Position numbers and translations under genes: made by a program
The notes under the pieces: generated by a model
What the model was told of the DNA's origin: nothing
The model's database searches: none
Seen by the model: the letters and a program-made list of their open reading frames with translations, nothing else
NCBI RefSeq assembly: GCF_029968035.1
Contig: NZ_JASCIQ010000055.1
Location: forward strand, 1 to 49,287
Length of the DNA: 49,287 nucleotides
Source: Streptomyces cavernicola
Lineage (GTDB): Bacteria; Actinomycetota; Actinomycetes; Streptomycetales; Streptomycetaceae
Direction of reading: 5' to 3'
Shown: positions 1 to 8,039 of the stretch, piece by piece
Layout of the letters: every line of letters starts with the position of its first letter
How positions within the stretch are numbered: position 1 is the stretch's first letter

Positions 1-421
1 TATAGCGGCCCTGTTCCGGGCCCCGGTGCGTAGGCACGGCAGGCTTCATCCCGTTGGACCAGAGATGGGCAGACGAACGGGTCGCCGGTGGTGGCCCTGT
101 CGTCGGCTGGGATTCGGCCGGTCAGACCGCTGATTCCAGCACCGCCCAGTCTGCTGGGTGCGGGGCCCACGACGAAGAGCCCTCGATGCTCTCGAAAGGG
201 TTGAGCGGCCCCATCCCTCGCTGTGTTCGGCTTCACCGCCGGCGGCTCCACGCGACTTTGAGTGTGTGATCCGCAGTCAAGCCGCACTGTCACCGGTTCG
301 GCGCGGCCGGGCCTGCCAGAGGTGTGTATCGGATCTTCGATGTCCAGCCGTGCAGAGCGGTAACCGCCCTGTGCCGTTGTCGTTTGCTCCGTGGAAACAC
401 CTTGGACGGAAGGACGAGTTG
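1..421. other. upstream non-coding region of the ACP-KS locus
   Basis: I see no convincing gene here. The open frames that cross it lack a plausible start and resemble no family. A short GGCCC/GGGCC inverted repeat at about 7-22 could be the tail of a terminator for a gene left of the window. The stretch probably holds the promoter of the downstream carrier-protein gene, but I cannot point to a clear -35/-10 pair. Confidence 0.5.
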
Positions 422-682
422 ATGGCGGAAAAAACGGTCGAGGAGTTCGGCACGGAGAGCCTCGTTGGTCTTCTCCAGGAGTTGTTCGAGTTCCCGGACG
501 ACATGCTGACGCCCACGACGACCCTCGACGAACTGGGCCTGGATTCACTGGCCTTGATGGAGATGGGTGTGGTCATCGAGGAACGTACCGGCGTGGAAAT
601 GGGCACTTTGGTGGACGGCATGTCCCGGTCCGAGCCCCTGGACCAGGTGGCCCGGACGATCGCGCGTGTTCTGGCGCGATGA
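422..682 (+). CDS. acyl carrier protein
   Basis: This 86-residue free-standing carrier protein would hold an acyl chain on a 4'-phosphopantetheine arm. The phosphopantetheinylation motif LGLDSLALME is visible, with the attachment serine at about residue 42. Length and acidic helices fit a discrete type II ACP/PCP. The ATG at 422 is preceded by a GGACGGAAGGACG purine-rich stretch; the frame is open further upstream, but that part does not look like an ACP. It lies 78 bp before a ketosynthase and opens a run of same-strand genes for three P450s and a condensation enzyme. It is therefore probably the carrier for the substrate those enzymes act on. Whether the cargo is a fatty/polyketide acyl group or an amino acid cannot be told from the sequence. 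Confidence 0.9.
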   Translation: MAEKTVEEFGTESLVGLLQELFEFPDDMLTPTTTLDELGLDSLALMEMGVVIEERTGVEMGTLVDGMSRSEPLDQVARTIARVLAR

Positions 683-760
683 CCGACCGTGTCTGTGTGC
701 TGTTCGTTTCCGGCCCCGTCCGCCTGTTCAACTCGGCTGCCCGGATCGCGGGGAGGGCCG

Positions 761-1981
761 ATGGGTGAGGCGGTGGCTGTCACCGGGATCGGCTTGCTCA
801 CGCCGGCGGGCTGTGATGCCGAGACGAATTGGAAGAACCTGTGCTCCGGGCGTTCGCTGGCCGCGAAGAACCCGCAATTCGAGGGACTGGCAGTCGACAT
901 CTCGTGTGATGTGCCGGACTTTGATCCGTTGATCGAACTCGGCGGGCGACTTACTCGGCGCCTGGACCGGTTCGCTCATCTGGGGATCGCGGCGTCCCGC
1001 CGTGCCGTGGAGGACGCGGACCTGCATATCGAGGACGGTCCTGCGGAGCGGGTCGGCGTCGTACTCGGGGTGGGTTCGAACAGCCTGCGGACGTACGTTG
1101 CCGAGTTCACGCGGCTCGGTCAGGGACGGCCCGCCGCGGTCTCCCCGCTCGCGCTCCCTCGGAGTGTCCCGAACATGGTCGCCGGTGAGATCGCCCTGGA
1201 CATCGGGGCCAGGGGGCCGAATTTCACGGTCTCCAGCGCCTGCGCCTCGGGCAGCACCGCGTTGGGTGTGGCCCGGGGCATGCTCCTTGGCGGCTTGTGC
1301 GACGTGGTCCTGGCGGGCGGCAGTGAGTCGTGGTCGCGCATGAGTGCTGTCTGCTTCTCCCAGCTGGGGGCGCTGTCCCGCCGGACCGACCGGCCTCCCC
1401 TCGCCTCGCGTCCCTTCGATCGTGACCGCGACGGCTTCGTCCTCGGTGAGGGAGCAGCCGTCCTCGTACTCGAACGGCTCGACGTTGCGCAGGCCCGCGA
1501 GGCCCGTATCCGCGGGCTGTTGTGCGGATACGGGGCTTCTGCCGACGCCCACCATCCGACGGCCCCGCACCCTGAAGGGGCGGGCGCGGAGCAAGCCATT
1601 CGGCAGGCTCTGGCGGACGCCGGATGCCTGCCGCGCGACATCGGCCATGTCAACGCGCACGGCACCTCGACCGTGCTGGGTGACGCCGCGGAGGCCGTCA
1701 TGCTCCGACGGGTCTTCGCTGACGGCGTGCCCCCGGTGACGGCGACGAAGAGCGTCATCGGCCACACGATGGGTGCGGCCGGGGCCATCGAGGCCGCGGT
1801 CACCGTGCTCGCCCTGGAGCGGCAGTCCGTGCCGCCGACGGCCAATGTCGACGAGCAGGACCCCGGACGGGAACTGGACATCGTCACCGGCGCTCCTCGC
1901 AGCGTGGCCTTCAGCCGCGCGCTGTCGACGTCCTCGGCCTTCGGCGGGCAGAACGCGGCGTTGGTGTTCGGAGCTGTCTGA
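761..1981 (+). CDS. beta-ketoacyl-ACP synthase (FabF/KAS II-like, discrete)
   Basis: This 406-residue enzyme of the KAS I/II fold should condense an acyl thioester with a malonyl-ACP. The catalytic triad is intact: Cys at about 161 in SSACASGST, His at about 300 in NAHGTST, and His at about 335 in KSVIGHTMGAAG, with Lys 330 just before. The cysteine rules out a chain length factor, where it is normally replaced by Gln. The ATG at 761 follows GGGAGG at 751. No second KS/CLF subunit and no AT are present nearby, so it either acts alone or uses partners outside the window. It sits directly after the ACP gene and before a P450, so one pathway is likely. Primary FabF is less likely given this context. 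Confidence 0.88.
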   Translation: MGEAVAVTGIGLLTPAGCDAETNWKNLCSGRSLAAKNPQFEGLAVDISCDVPDFDPLIELGGRLTRRLDRFAHLGIAASRRAVEDADLHIEDGPAERVGVVLGVGSNSLRTYVAEFTRLGQGRPAAVSPLALPRSVPNMVAGEIALDIGARGPNFTVSSACASGSTALGVARGMLLGGLCDVVLAGGSESWSRMSAVCFSQLGALSRRTDRPPLASRPFDRDRDGFVLGEGAAVLVLERLDVAQAREARIRGLLCGYGASADAHHPTAPHPEGAGAEQAIRQALADAGCLPRDIGHVNAHGTSTVLGDAAEAVMLRRVFADGVPPVTATKSVIGHTMGAAGAIEAAVTVLALERQSVPPTANVDEQDPGRELDIVTGAPRSVAFSRALSTSSAFGGQNAALVFGAV

Positions 1982-2146
1982 CGTAGGTACAAGAGGGATC
2001 GGGCCGCCCTTCTGGTGTGCGGCGTGAGGCATCAGGGGGATCCGGCCGCGCTCACGTGTCCTTCGAGGTCAGAGGTCGTTGCCCTGGGTGGTCCGATCCC
2101 GACTCGTCGGAGTCGTCGGGTTGTCGCAGCGTAAGGGGAAGCGCAC

Positions 2147-3340
2147 GTGCAGAACACCGCGGACCTGGTCCCGGACAGCACAGGGCACGGGTCCGGACCG
2201 GGCCCTGGATCCTTGTCGTCCGTCGGCAAGGCCGGTCCCGGTCTGCGGGCCGGGCGGGACGTCCTGGTGTTCAGGCGGTATGCCGACGTGGCGGTGATCG
2301 CCCGGGACCCGGCGTTCGTGGTGAAGGACGCCGACTGGTTCGACGCGCATCTCCCGGGCTGGCAACAGAGCGCGGGCATGCGGCTGTTCGGCACCAACAT
2401 GCTGTTCCACAACGGGGCGAGCCACCAGCGGCTGCGAAAGGTCATGTCGCCCGCGTTCAAGCCGGCTCGGCTGCGCGCGCTGGGCGAGGTGGTGCGCGCC
2501 ACCGTCGAGCGCCGGTTGGACCTCCTCGACGAGCGGCCACGTGGGGACGTCGTCGATCTGCACGAGCTGCTGACGCTCCCGGTCACGCGCAGCACCGGAT
2601 GCGCTCTCGTCGGCGTGCCCGAGGAGGACGGTCCGCTTCTTTACGAGCTGGTGCAGCCGCTGTTGGCCCTCCTCGACCCCGAGATCGGACCACGCACGCT
2701 GCTGCGTGCGGACCGTGCGGCGAAGACTCTGCGGCCCTGTCTTGACAGGCTGGTGGCCGAACGGCGGGCGAGGCCGGTGGACGACCTGGCCTCGTCGGTC
2801 GCCGGCTCTCTCGACGACGGCGAGGCGGCTGCCGCGCTCGCCCTTGCGCTGGCCGGTGGCTTCGACACCACGCTGACGCTGCTCGACCACGCGGTCAGCG
2901 GGCTGATGGCCTCACCGGCGCGAGCCTCGGTTGCATCCGGCGACGCGGACGCCCTCAACGCCGCGATCAACGAGGCCCTGCGCCTCGCGTCGCCCATCGG
3001 GCTGATCACCCGTATCGCCCGGCACGAGGTGAACGTCGGCGATGTGCGGGTTCCGGCAGGCCAGGAAGTCATGGCGTGGATCTGTGACGCCCACCGCGAT
3101 CCCCGGCACTTCCCGGATCCGGACAGCTTCGAGCCGGAGCGGCCCGCGAGCCGGCTGCTCTCCTTCGGCAGTGGTCCCCACTACTGCCTCGGCGCTCAAC
3201 TGGCAAAGTTGGAAGCCTCCCTCGTACTTCCTGCCGTGCTGCGGCGTTTTCCCCGCATGATGCCCGCCGGTTCCCCGTGTCCCAACGACCGGGTAAACGT
3301 GCGCGGTTGGACGGACCTCCCCGTCGTGCTCGACCCCTGA
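2147..3340 (+). CDS. cytochrome P450 (first of three in the locus)
   Basis: This 397-residue soluble bacterial P450 probably hydroxylates or epoxidises the carrier-bound or released product, with ferredoxin-supplied electrons. The heme signature SFGSGPHYCLGA places the thiolate Cys at about 347. The K-helix ExxR is EALR (276-279) and the I-helix reads AGGFDTT (about 236-242), so the acid-threonine pair is retained. The GTG start at 2147 follows AAGGGGAA. The gene begins 165 bp after the ketosynthase stop. No ferredoxin gene is visible nearby, so redox partners must come from elsewhere. The CYP family cannot be assigned without alignment. Confidence 0.93.
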   Translation: MQNTADLVPDSTGHGSGPGPGSLSSVGKAGPGLRAGRDVLVFRRYADVAVIARDPAFVVKDADWFDAHLPGWQQSAGMRLFGTNMLFHNGASHQRLRKVMSPAFKPARLRALGEVVRATVERRLDLLDERPRGDVVDLHELLTLPVTRSTGCALVGVPEEDGPLLYELVQPLLALLDPEIGPRTLLRADRAAKTLRPCLDRLVAERRARPVDDLASSVAGSLDDGEAAAALALALAGGFDTTLTLLDHAVSGLMASPARASVASGDADALNAAINEALRLASPIGLITRIARHEVNVGDVRVPAGQEVMAWICDAHRDPRHFPDPDSFEPERPASRLLSFGSGPHYCLGAQLAKLEASLVLPAVLRRFPRMMPAGSPCPNDRVNVRGWTDLPVVLDP

Positions 3341-3448
3341 CCGGGTCTCGTCGCACGGCGATCTCCCAGGCACAGCCTCCCCCCCCCAGCCGGTCCCGGC
3401 ACCGCACGCTCGGGACACGTCACCCAAGGAAAGGCAAGGAAAGAACCC

Positions 3449-4012
3449 ATGCGTCCCTCTCTCAGAACGGCCTGGTCCGCCCGGCGCCTGCCGACCGTCA
3501 CCTTCATCGCCGCGGCCCTGTGCGCGGGGATGACGGTGCTGACACCGGCCGCGTCCGCCACGACTGCGGCACCGCAGCCCGTCACCTGCGAGACCACGTC
3601 CCGCAGCATGCTGGAACCCCCGCAGATCGGCCTTCCCAGCCAGCCGCGCTTCGAGGGAACGGGCACCGTCACCTGCCGTGACGCGCAGGGGGAGCCCTAC
3701 CTCGAAGGCGAGAGCACGTTCAGCGGCACACTGCCTTCGCTGGATGCGATCGCAGCAGGCGGCAAGCCCGTGTTCCGTAGCCGGGTGGACTGGTCGGACG
3801 GCACGGTGACCACGGGCACGTTCACCGACTTCCGTACGGAGCCGGGCGAGAACGGTGTCCTGGAGCTCACCATCAAGGGCGCCAACGACGTCGGCAGTAC
3901 GCGGTTCGGCGGTTGGTCCGTCTCGGCCGCCGGGCAGTCAGTACGCGTGGGGGTCGACCCGAGCGGAGAGATCGTCAACGCGCAGACGGGCAGGGTCACT
4001 TACACGCCCTGA
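3449..4012 (+). CDS. secreted small beta-rich protein of unknown function
   Basis: The 187-residue product has a clear Sec signal: Arg-rich N-terminus, hydrophobic core TFIAAALCAGMTVL and a likely cleavage after ASA near residue 37. The mature part has two cysteines (in VTCETT and VTCRD), probably forming a disulphide, and alternating short strands suggesting a beta barrel or sandwich. I do not recognise a named family. The ATG at 3449 is preceded by AAGGAAAG. It sits between two P450 genes on the same strand and is followed by a strong hairpin, so it may end its own transcript. An exported protein inside a small tailoring locus is odd; it could bind or protect against the product. Confidence 0.75.
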   Translation: MRPSLRTAWSARRLPTVTFIAAALCAGMTVLTPAASATTAAPQPVTCETTSRSMLEPPQIGLPSQPRFEGTGTVTCRDAQGEPYLEGESTFSGTLPSLDAIAAGGKPVFRSRVDWSDGTVTTGTFTDFRTEPGENGVLELTIKGANDVGSTRFGGWSVSAAGQSVRVGVDPSGEIVNAQTGRVTYTP

Positions 4013-4018
4013 CCGCCT

Positions 4019-4060
4019 GTCGGGTGTGGTAGTCCCCCCTGGGGTGCTGCCACACCCGAC
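4019..4060 (+). terminator. rho-independent-like hairpin after the secreted protein gene
   Basis: A perfect 11-bp stem (GTCGGGTGTGG at 4019-4029 and its complement at 4050-4060) encloses a 20-nt loop, 7 bp after the stop codon. There is no U-tract, as is common in Streptomyces. It may split transcription between the first and second P450 genes. Confidence 0.65.
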
Positions 4061-4102
4061 GCGCCCTGCACCCGTGAACACTCCCGCGCGAAAGACCTGA
4101 GC

Positions 4103-5302
4103 ATGAACCCGCCACCGGCCCCCGGGCTCGCCGTACGGCCGTACTTCGACCCGTTCGATCCCGACCTGCACACCGACCCGTACGCCCGTTACGCCTCGGC
4201 ACGCGGTGCCGCCGCCCTGTGCGAGGGGCCGCACGGCCTGATGGTGGTGACCCGCCATGCGGAGGTGTCGCAGGCCCTGCGGGACAACCGTCTGGGGCAC
4301 GGGCCGCTCACCGCGCCGAACCGGATCTTCTCCTTCCTGGGCATGGATCCGCCCGACCACGGGCCGCTACGGCGCATCGCGGCACGCTTCTTCAGCCCGT
4401 CGGCCATCAGCGCTCTGGCCCCGCGGATCGCCGCCTTCGTAGACGACCTGCTCGACGTCGCGCTGGAGAAGCAACACGTAGACCTGCTCACCGACTTCGC
4501 GTATCCCCTCTCGCTTCGTGTGGTGTGCGGACTGTTCGCGCTGCCCGAGGAGGAGCAGCCGTGGATCCGCGAGCAGACCCCACCGATCGCCCGGCTCCTC
4601 GACCCGCCCTACGCCCTCGCCGAGCACGACCTGGCCGCCGCTCACTCCGCGGCCGCCGGATTCGTCACCTACCTGCACCGGAAGATCAACGGCCGACGCC
4701 GGCGCCCCGGCCCCGACGCGCTCAGCGCCCTGATCGCCGAGGCTGACTCCGGGTCCACGATGACCCGCCACGACCTGCTGCCGATGTGCGCCCTGCTGCT
4801 GATGGCCGGCTACGAGACCACCGCCAACCTCATCACCAACGGTGCCCTCGCTCTGCTGCATCACCCGGACCAACTTGCCGCCGCCCGGGGCGAGTTCGGC
4901 AGCGGGCAGCTGGACGGCACCGCGATGAACGAGCTGCTGCGCTACGACTCCTCGATCCAGATCACCTTCCGTACGGTGCAGCGCCCGGCCGTGATCGCGG
5001 GCACGCCGCTGGATGCGGGGACACCGGTGGCCCTGCTGATCGGATCGGCCAATCACGACCCTCGCGTGTTCGCCCGCCCCGGCCAGCTCGACCTGGGCCG
5101 CGCACCCAACCCGCACCTGAGCTTCGGCGCAGGCATCCACTACTGCCTCGGTGCGCCGCTCGCCCGGCTGGAAGCCTCCCTGGCCCTCGGCCGGCTGCTC
5201 GCCCGGACCCGCAGCATCGAACTGTCCCCTGGCCCGGTCCGGCACAAGGACATCACAGCCACCATCCGCGGTGTGACAGAGCTCCCCGTCACCCTCACCT
5301 GA
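4103..5302 (+). CDS. cytochrome P450 (second of three)
   Basis: A 399-residue P450 with all hallmark motifs: I-helix AGYETT at 235-240, ExxR as ELLR at 277-280, and heme loop SFGAGIHYCLGAPLARLE with Cys at about 348. The ATG at 4103 lies 42 bp after the terminator-like hairpin, with a GCGCGAAAGACC stretch upstream. The next P450 starts 43 bp downstream, so the two are probably co-transcribed. The active-site acid/alcohol pair is normal, so a standard monooxygenase role is expected, in contrast to the third P450. The substrate is inferred only from context, as the acyl or peptidyl product of the ACP/KS/condensation set. Confidence 0.94.
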   Translation: MNPPPAPGLAVRPYFDPFDPDLHTDPYARYASARGAAALCEGPHGLMVVTRHAEVSQALRDNRLGHGPLTAPNRIFSFLGMDPPDHGPLRRIAARFFSPSAISALAPRIAAFVDDLLDVALEKQHVDLLTDFAYPLSLRVVCGLFALPEEEQPWIREQTPPIARLLDPPYALAEHDLAAAHSAAAGFVTYLHRKINGRRRRPGPDALSALIAEADSGSTMTRHDLLPMCALLLMAGYETTANLITNGALALLHHPDQLAAARGEFGSGQLDGTAMNELLRYDSSIQITFRTVQRPAVIAGTPLDAGTPVALLIGSANHDPRVFARPGQLDLGRAPNPHLSFGAGIHYCLGAPLARLEASLALGRLLARTRSIELSPGPVRHKDITATIRGVTELPVTLT

Positions 5303-5345
5303 CCCATCACACTCCGCCCTCGGCGAACGGAAGCCACCAGCGAAC

Positions 5346-6620
5346 ATGACGCCCGTCAGCCCGCAGGGACTGCACCGCCTTCCTGATGCCCCGTCATGCC
5401 CGCACCCGCCGCTGGTGACCGGCGATCCCTCGTCCTGGGACGCGTCCAGGGCCTTCAGACAACTGCGGGAGCAGGCCCCCGTCCAACAGGTTGTGCTGCC
5501 CGGAGGCCTCGTCGCGTGGCTGATCACCGGCGCAGCTCAGGCACGGCAGGCGCTGGCGGATGCGCGTCTGGCCCACGACATGCGCCGACTGCCCGATCCT
5601 CGGCAGGGCTTCGGCGGCCGCCGCTACCCCGACGACCTCTTCTCCGCCGAAGGCCGGCACCTGCTCAACAGCGACGGCGCGGACCACCGCCGCCTGCGGA
5701 ACGTCCTCGCTCCGCTGCTGTCCCGTACGGCTGCGCAGCGATGGGAGCCGTTCATCGCGCGCGCCTGTGCCGAGTTCCTGGACGACATGGCCGCAGCCGC
5801 CCGGCCGGACCTGGTCGCCGACTACGCCCGCCCGCTGGCCGTACGGATCACCGCGACGATCCTGGGCGTCCCGGCCGGGGCACAACAGCAACTGAGCCGC
5901 CTGACCCTGGAGATGATCAGGGCTGTCGACCCCGAAGACCCCGCCGTCCGCAGACAAAGGACCGAACTGTTCGGGGTGTGGACACGCATCGTCGGCCACA
6001 AACGGCGCAAGCCCGGCGACGACCTCCTCACCCATCTCACCCTCGCCCACGGCCAGGGGCGCCTCTCCTCGGAGGAGCTTCTCTCCGTGGCCTGGGGGCT
6101 CTTCTCCGGGGGCATCTCACCCACCACGACACTGATCGCCTGCGGAGCGATCGAGATCATGCGAAGCCCGGAACTGCGCCAAGCCCTCAGCGACGAAGCC
6201 GCCATGGGCCGGATCACCGAGGAACTGCTCCGGATCACCAGTCCCTTCCCGGTCTCCGTCTGGCGTTTCGCCCTCGACGACATCACCTTCGACGACACCG
6301 TGATTGCCCAGGGCTCCGTGGTGCTGGTCGCGCTGGCGGCCGCCAACCGCGACCCGGCGGCCTTCCCGGAACCCGACACCGCGCGCCTGGACCGACACGG
6401 CGGCCACTTGTCGTTCGGGCTCGGCCCGCACTACTGCCCCGGCGCGCCCCTCGCCCGCCTGCAGGCGACCGTCGCGCTCACCGCGCTCTTCCGCAGGTTT
6501 CCCGATCTCCGCCCAGCCGTCGCGGAAACCGATTTGCGCCGGCAGGGAGTGCTCATCGAACGCGGCTATGAGCACGTCCCGGTGTGCACCAACAGCATCG
6601 CTCCCCAGGCCGTCACGTGA
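5346..6620 (+). CDS. cytochrome P450 with atypical I-helix (third of three)
   Basis: A 424-residue P450 homologue. The heme loop SFGLGPHYCPGAPLARLQ (Cys about 364) and ExxR (ELLR, about 293-296) are intact. The I-helix that normally reads AGxDT or AGxET is SGGISPTTT at about 254-262, so Ile replaces the conserved acid and Ser the threonine. That pair delivers protons for O-O cleavage in normal monooxygenases; its loss is known in P450s that do unusual chemistry. The stop overlaps the GTG of the following condensation gene (GTGA), showing translational coupling. It may act as a coupling, dehydrating or desaturating enzyme, or use a substrate-assisted mechanism. Confidence 0.9.
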   Translation: MTPVSPQGLHRLPDAPSCPHPPLVTGDPSSWDASRAFRQLREQAPVQQVVLPGGLVAWLITGAAQARQALADARLAHDMRRLPDPRQGFGGRRYPDDLFSAEGRHLLNSDGADHRRLRNVLAPLLSRTAAQRWEPFIARACAEFLDDMAAAARPDLVADYARPLAVRITATILGVPAGAQQQLSRLTLEMIRAVDPEDPAVRRQRTELFGVWTRIVGHKRRKPGDDLLTHLTLAHGQGRLSSEELLSVAWGLFSGGISPTTTLIACGAIEIMRSPELRQALSDEAAMGRITEELLRITSPFPVSVWRFALDDITFDDTVIAQGSVVLVALAAANRDPAAFPEPDTARLDRHGGHLSFGLGPHYCPGAPLARLQATVALTALFRRFPDLRPAVAETDLRRQGVLIERGYEHVPVCTNSIAPQAVT

Positions 6621-7999
6621 TCCAACTGCCACCAGACCAGGTCGAGTTCGAGCCCGGCCACGCCCACACCTGGCGCCTCTCGTTCCCGGACGCCCCCGCA
6701 GCCCCGGCTTCGCGCCGGCCCATCAGCTACAACCAGGCGGTGCATCTCGGCGCAGCCTGGTCCGCGCACACCGCGAACCGGCCGGCCACCTTCGCCATCG
6801 CCTGCGGCTTCCAGATGCCCGGCCGCATCGACGTGCCCGCTCTCGAAGCCGCCTTCCTCCACCTGGCACATCGGCACGAGGTCCTCCGCACCCGCTGCCG
6901 CCCCACCCCATGGGGCGTTTCCGCCCACGCCCACGCACCCCAGGAGACCCACCTCGAACACATCGAGGCAGGACCACTCACCTCACCAAGCTCGACCCGC
7001 GCCCACCTGCACCAGCTCCTGCGACAGGTGAACCCGATCACCGGACCCCTGGTAGTCATGGGAGCCGTCGTCCGCGAGAACTCGGCCACAGTCCACGTCG
7101 TCTACGACCACCTGGTGGCCGACGTACTCTCCGCACCGATCACCGTCGCAGAACTCACCCGCGCCTACGAAGACCTCGCCCACAACCGCCGACCTGACCC
7201 GACACCCGCGGACACCTTCTGGCACTTCGCACGCAAGGAGCGCACTTTCAACCGCGCACTGCGCGCAGAAGACGACCAACTGCGGGGCTGGCGGGACTTC
7301 ACCGCCCCCGGAGCGCAGTTCCTCCCCAGCTTCCCCCTCGACCTCGGCGTCCAGCCGCACCACCGCTACCCGTCACTGAACCGCACCCACACCCTGCTGC
7401 CCGATCACCTCACGCAACGGGTGGAAACAGCCTGCCGTGCCTCCGGCGGAACCCTGCTCACCGGACTCCTCGCCGCAACGGCCACCTCTGTCCGGGACGA
7501 AGGCGGCCCCGACACCTACCGGGCGCTGATGCCGCTCAACCGGCGCGAACCAGACCGCTACTCCCACTCCGTCGGCTGGTTCGTCAACGCCGTACCCATC
7601 GAGATCCCCGCCCCGCGCCAAGCCCCCTTCAACACCCTGATCGCCCAGGCGCTCCAGGGCTACGAAGCAGGGCGCCGACACGTCGCCGTGGCCTCCGCGC
7701 GCGCACAAGAACTGCTCGGCTACGCGGAGGACACCGCCACCGACCACCATCCCGTCAACTTCTTCTCCTACCTGGACTTCCGCACCGCCCCCGGGGCCGA
7801 ACACCCATCAACACGCACTGCAAGAGTGCACCTGTGGTACCCCGCCTCCAACGGAACCTTCTTCTGGTTCCATCGCAACCACAGCGGACTGCACCTGAAC
7901 ACCCTCCATGCCGACACCCCGCGAGCACGGCACACAGTAAACGCCCTGGTCCACAGGCTCATTCGTACGCTGCGCGCCTACGCGGGTGCATCAAGATGA
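6617..7999 (+). CDS. stand-alone condensation-domain (NRPS C-like) acyltransferase
   Basis: This 460-residue protein has the chloramphenicol acetyltransferase-like fold of NRPS condensation domains and would join a carrier-bound acyl group to an amine or alcohol. The early motif RHEVLRTR (about 86-93) and the catalytic core YDHLVAD (His about 165, Asp about 169) are visible. The usual HHxxxDG is reduced to DHxxxD, so the catalytic second His remains while the first His is Asp. No adenylation or thiolation domain is attached. I chose GTG 6617 because it overlaps the P450 stop; an ATG at 6584 would overlap more. It ends the operon-like run and may release the product from the ACP. Substrates are unknown. 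Confidence 0.82.
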   Translation: MIQLPPDQVEFEPGHAHTWRLSFPDAPAAPASRRPISYNQAVHLGAAWSAHTANRPATFAIACGFQMPGRIDVPALEAAFLHLAHRHEVLRTRCRPTPWGVSAHAHAPQETHLEHIEAGPLTSPSSTRAHLHQLLRQVNPITGPLVVMGAVVRENSATVHVVYDHLVADVLSAPITVAELTRAYEDLAHNRRPDPTPADTFWHFARKERTFNRALRAEDDQLRGWRDFTAPGAQFLPSFPLDLGVQPHHRYPSLNRTHTLLPDHLTQRVETACRASGGTLLTGLLAATATSVRDEGGPDTYRALMPLNRREPDRYSHSVGWFVNAVPIEIPAPRQAPFNTLIAQALQGYEAGRRHVAVASARAQELLGYAEDTATDHHPVNFFSYLDFRTAPGAEHPSTRTARVHLWYPASNGTFFWFHRNHSGLHLNTLHADTPRARHTVNALVHRLIRTLRAYAGASR

Positions 8000-8039
8000 C
8001 GGACCTGTAGGGCAGTTCTTCGGGCCGTGCACTCCGTCG

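Noticed and set aside
728..2032. Long minus-strand open frame opposite the ketosynthase
   Set aside because: It is a high-GC mirror frame; the plus strand has all ketosynthase catalytic motifs.
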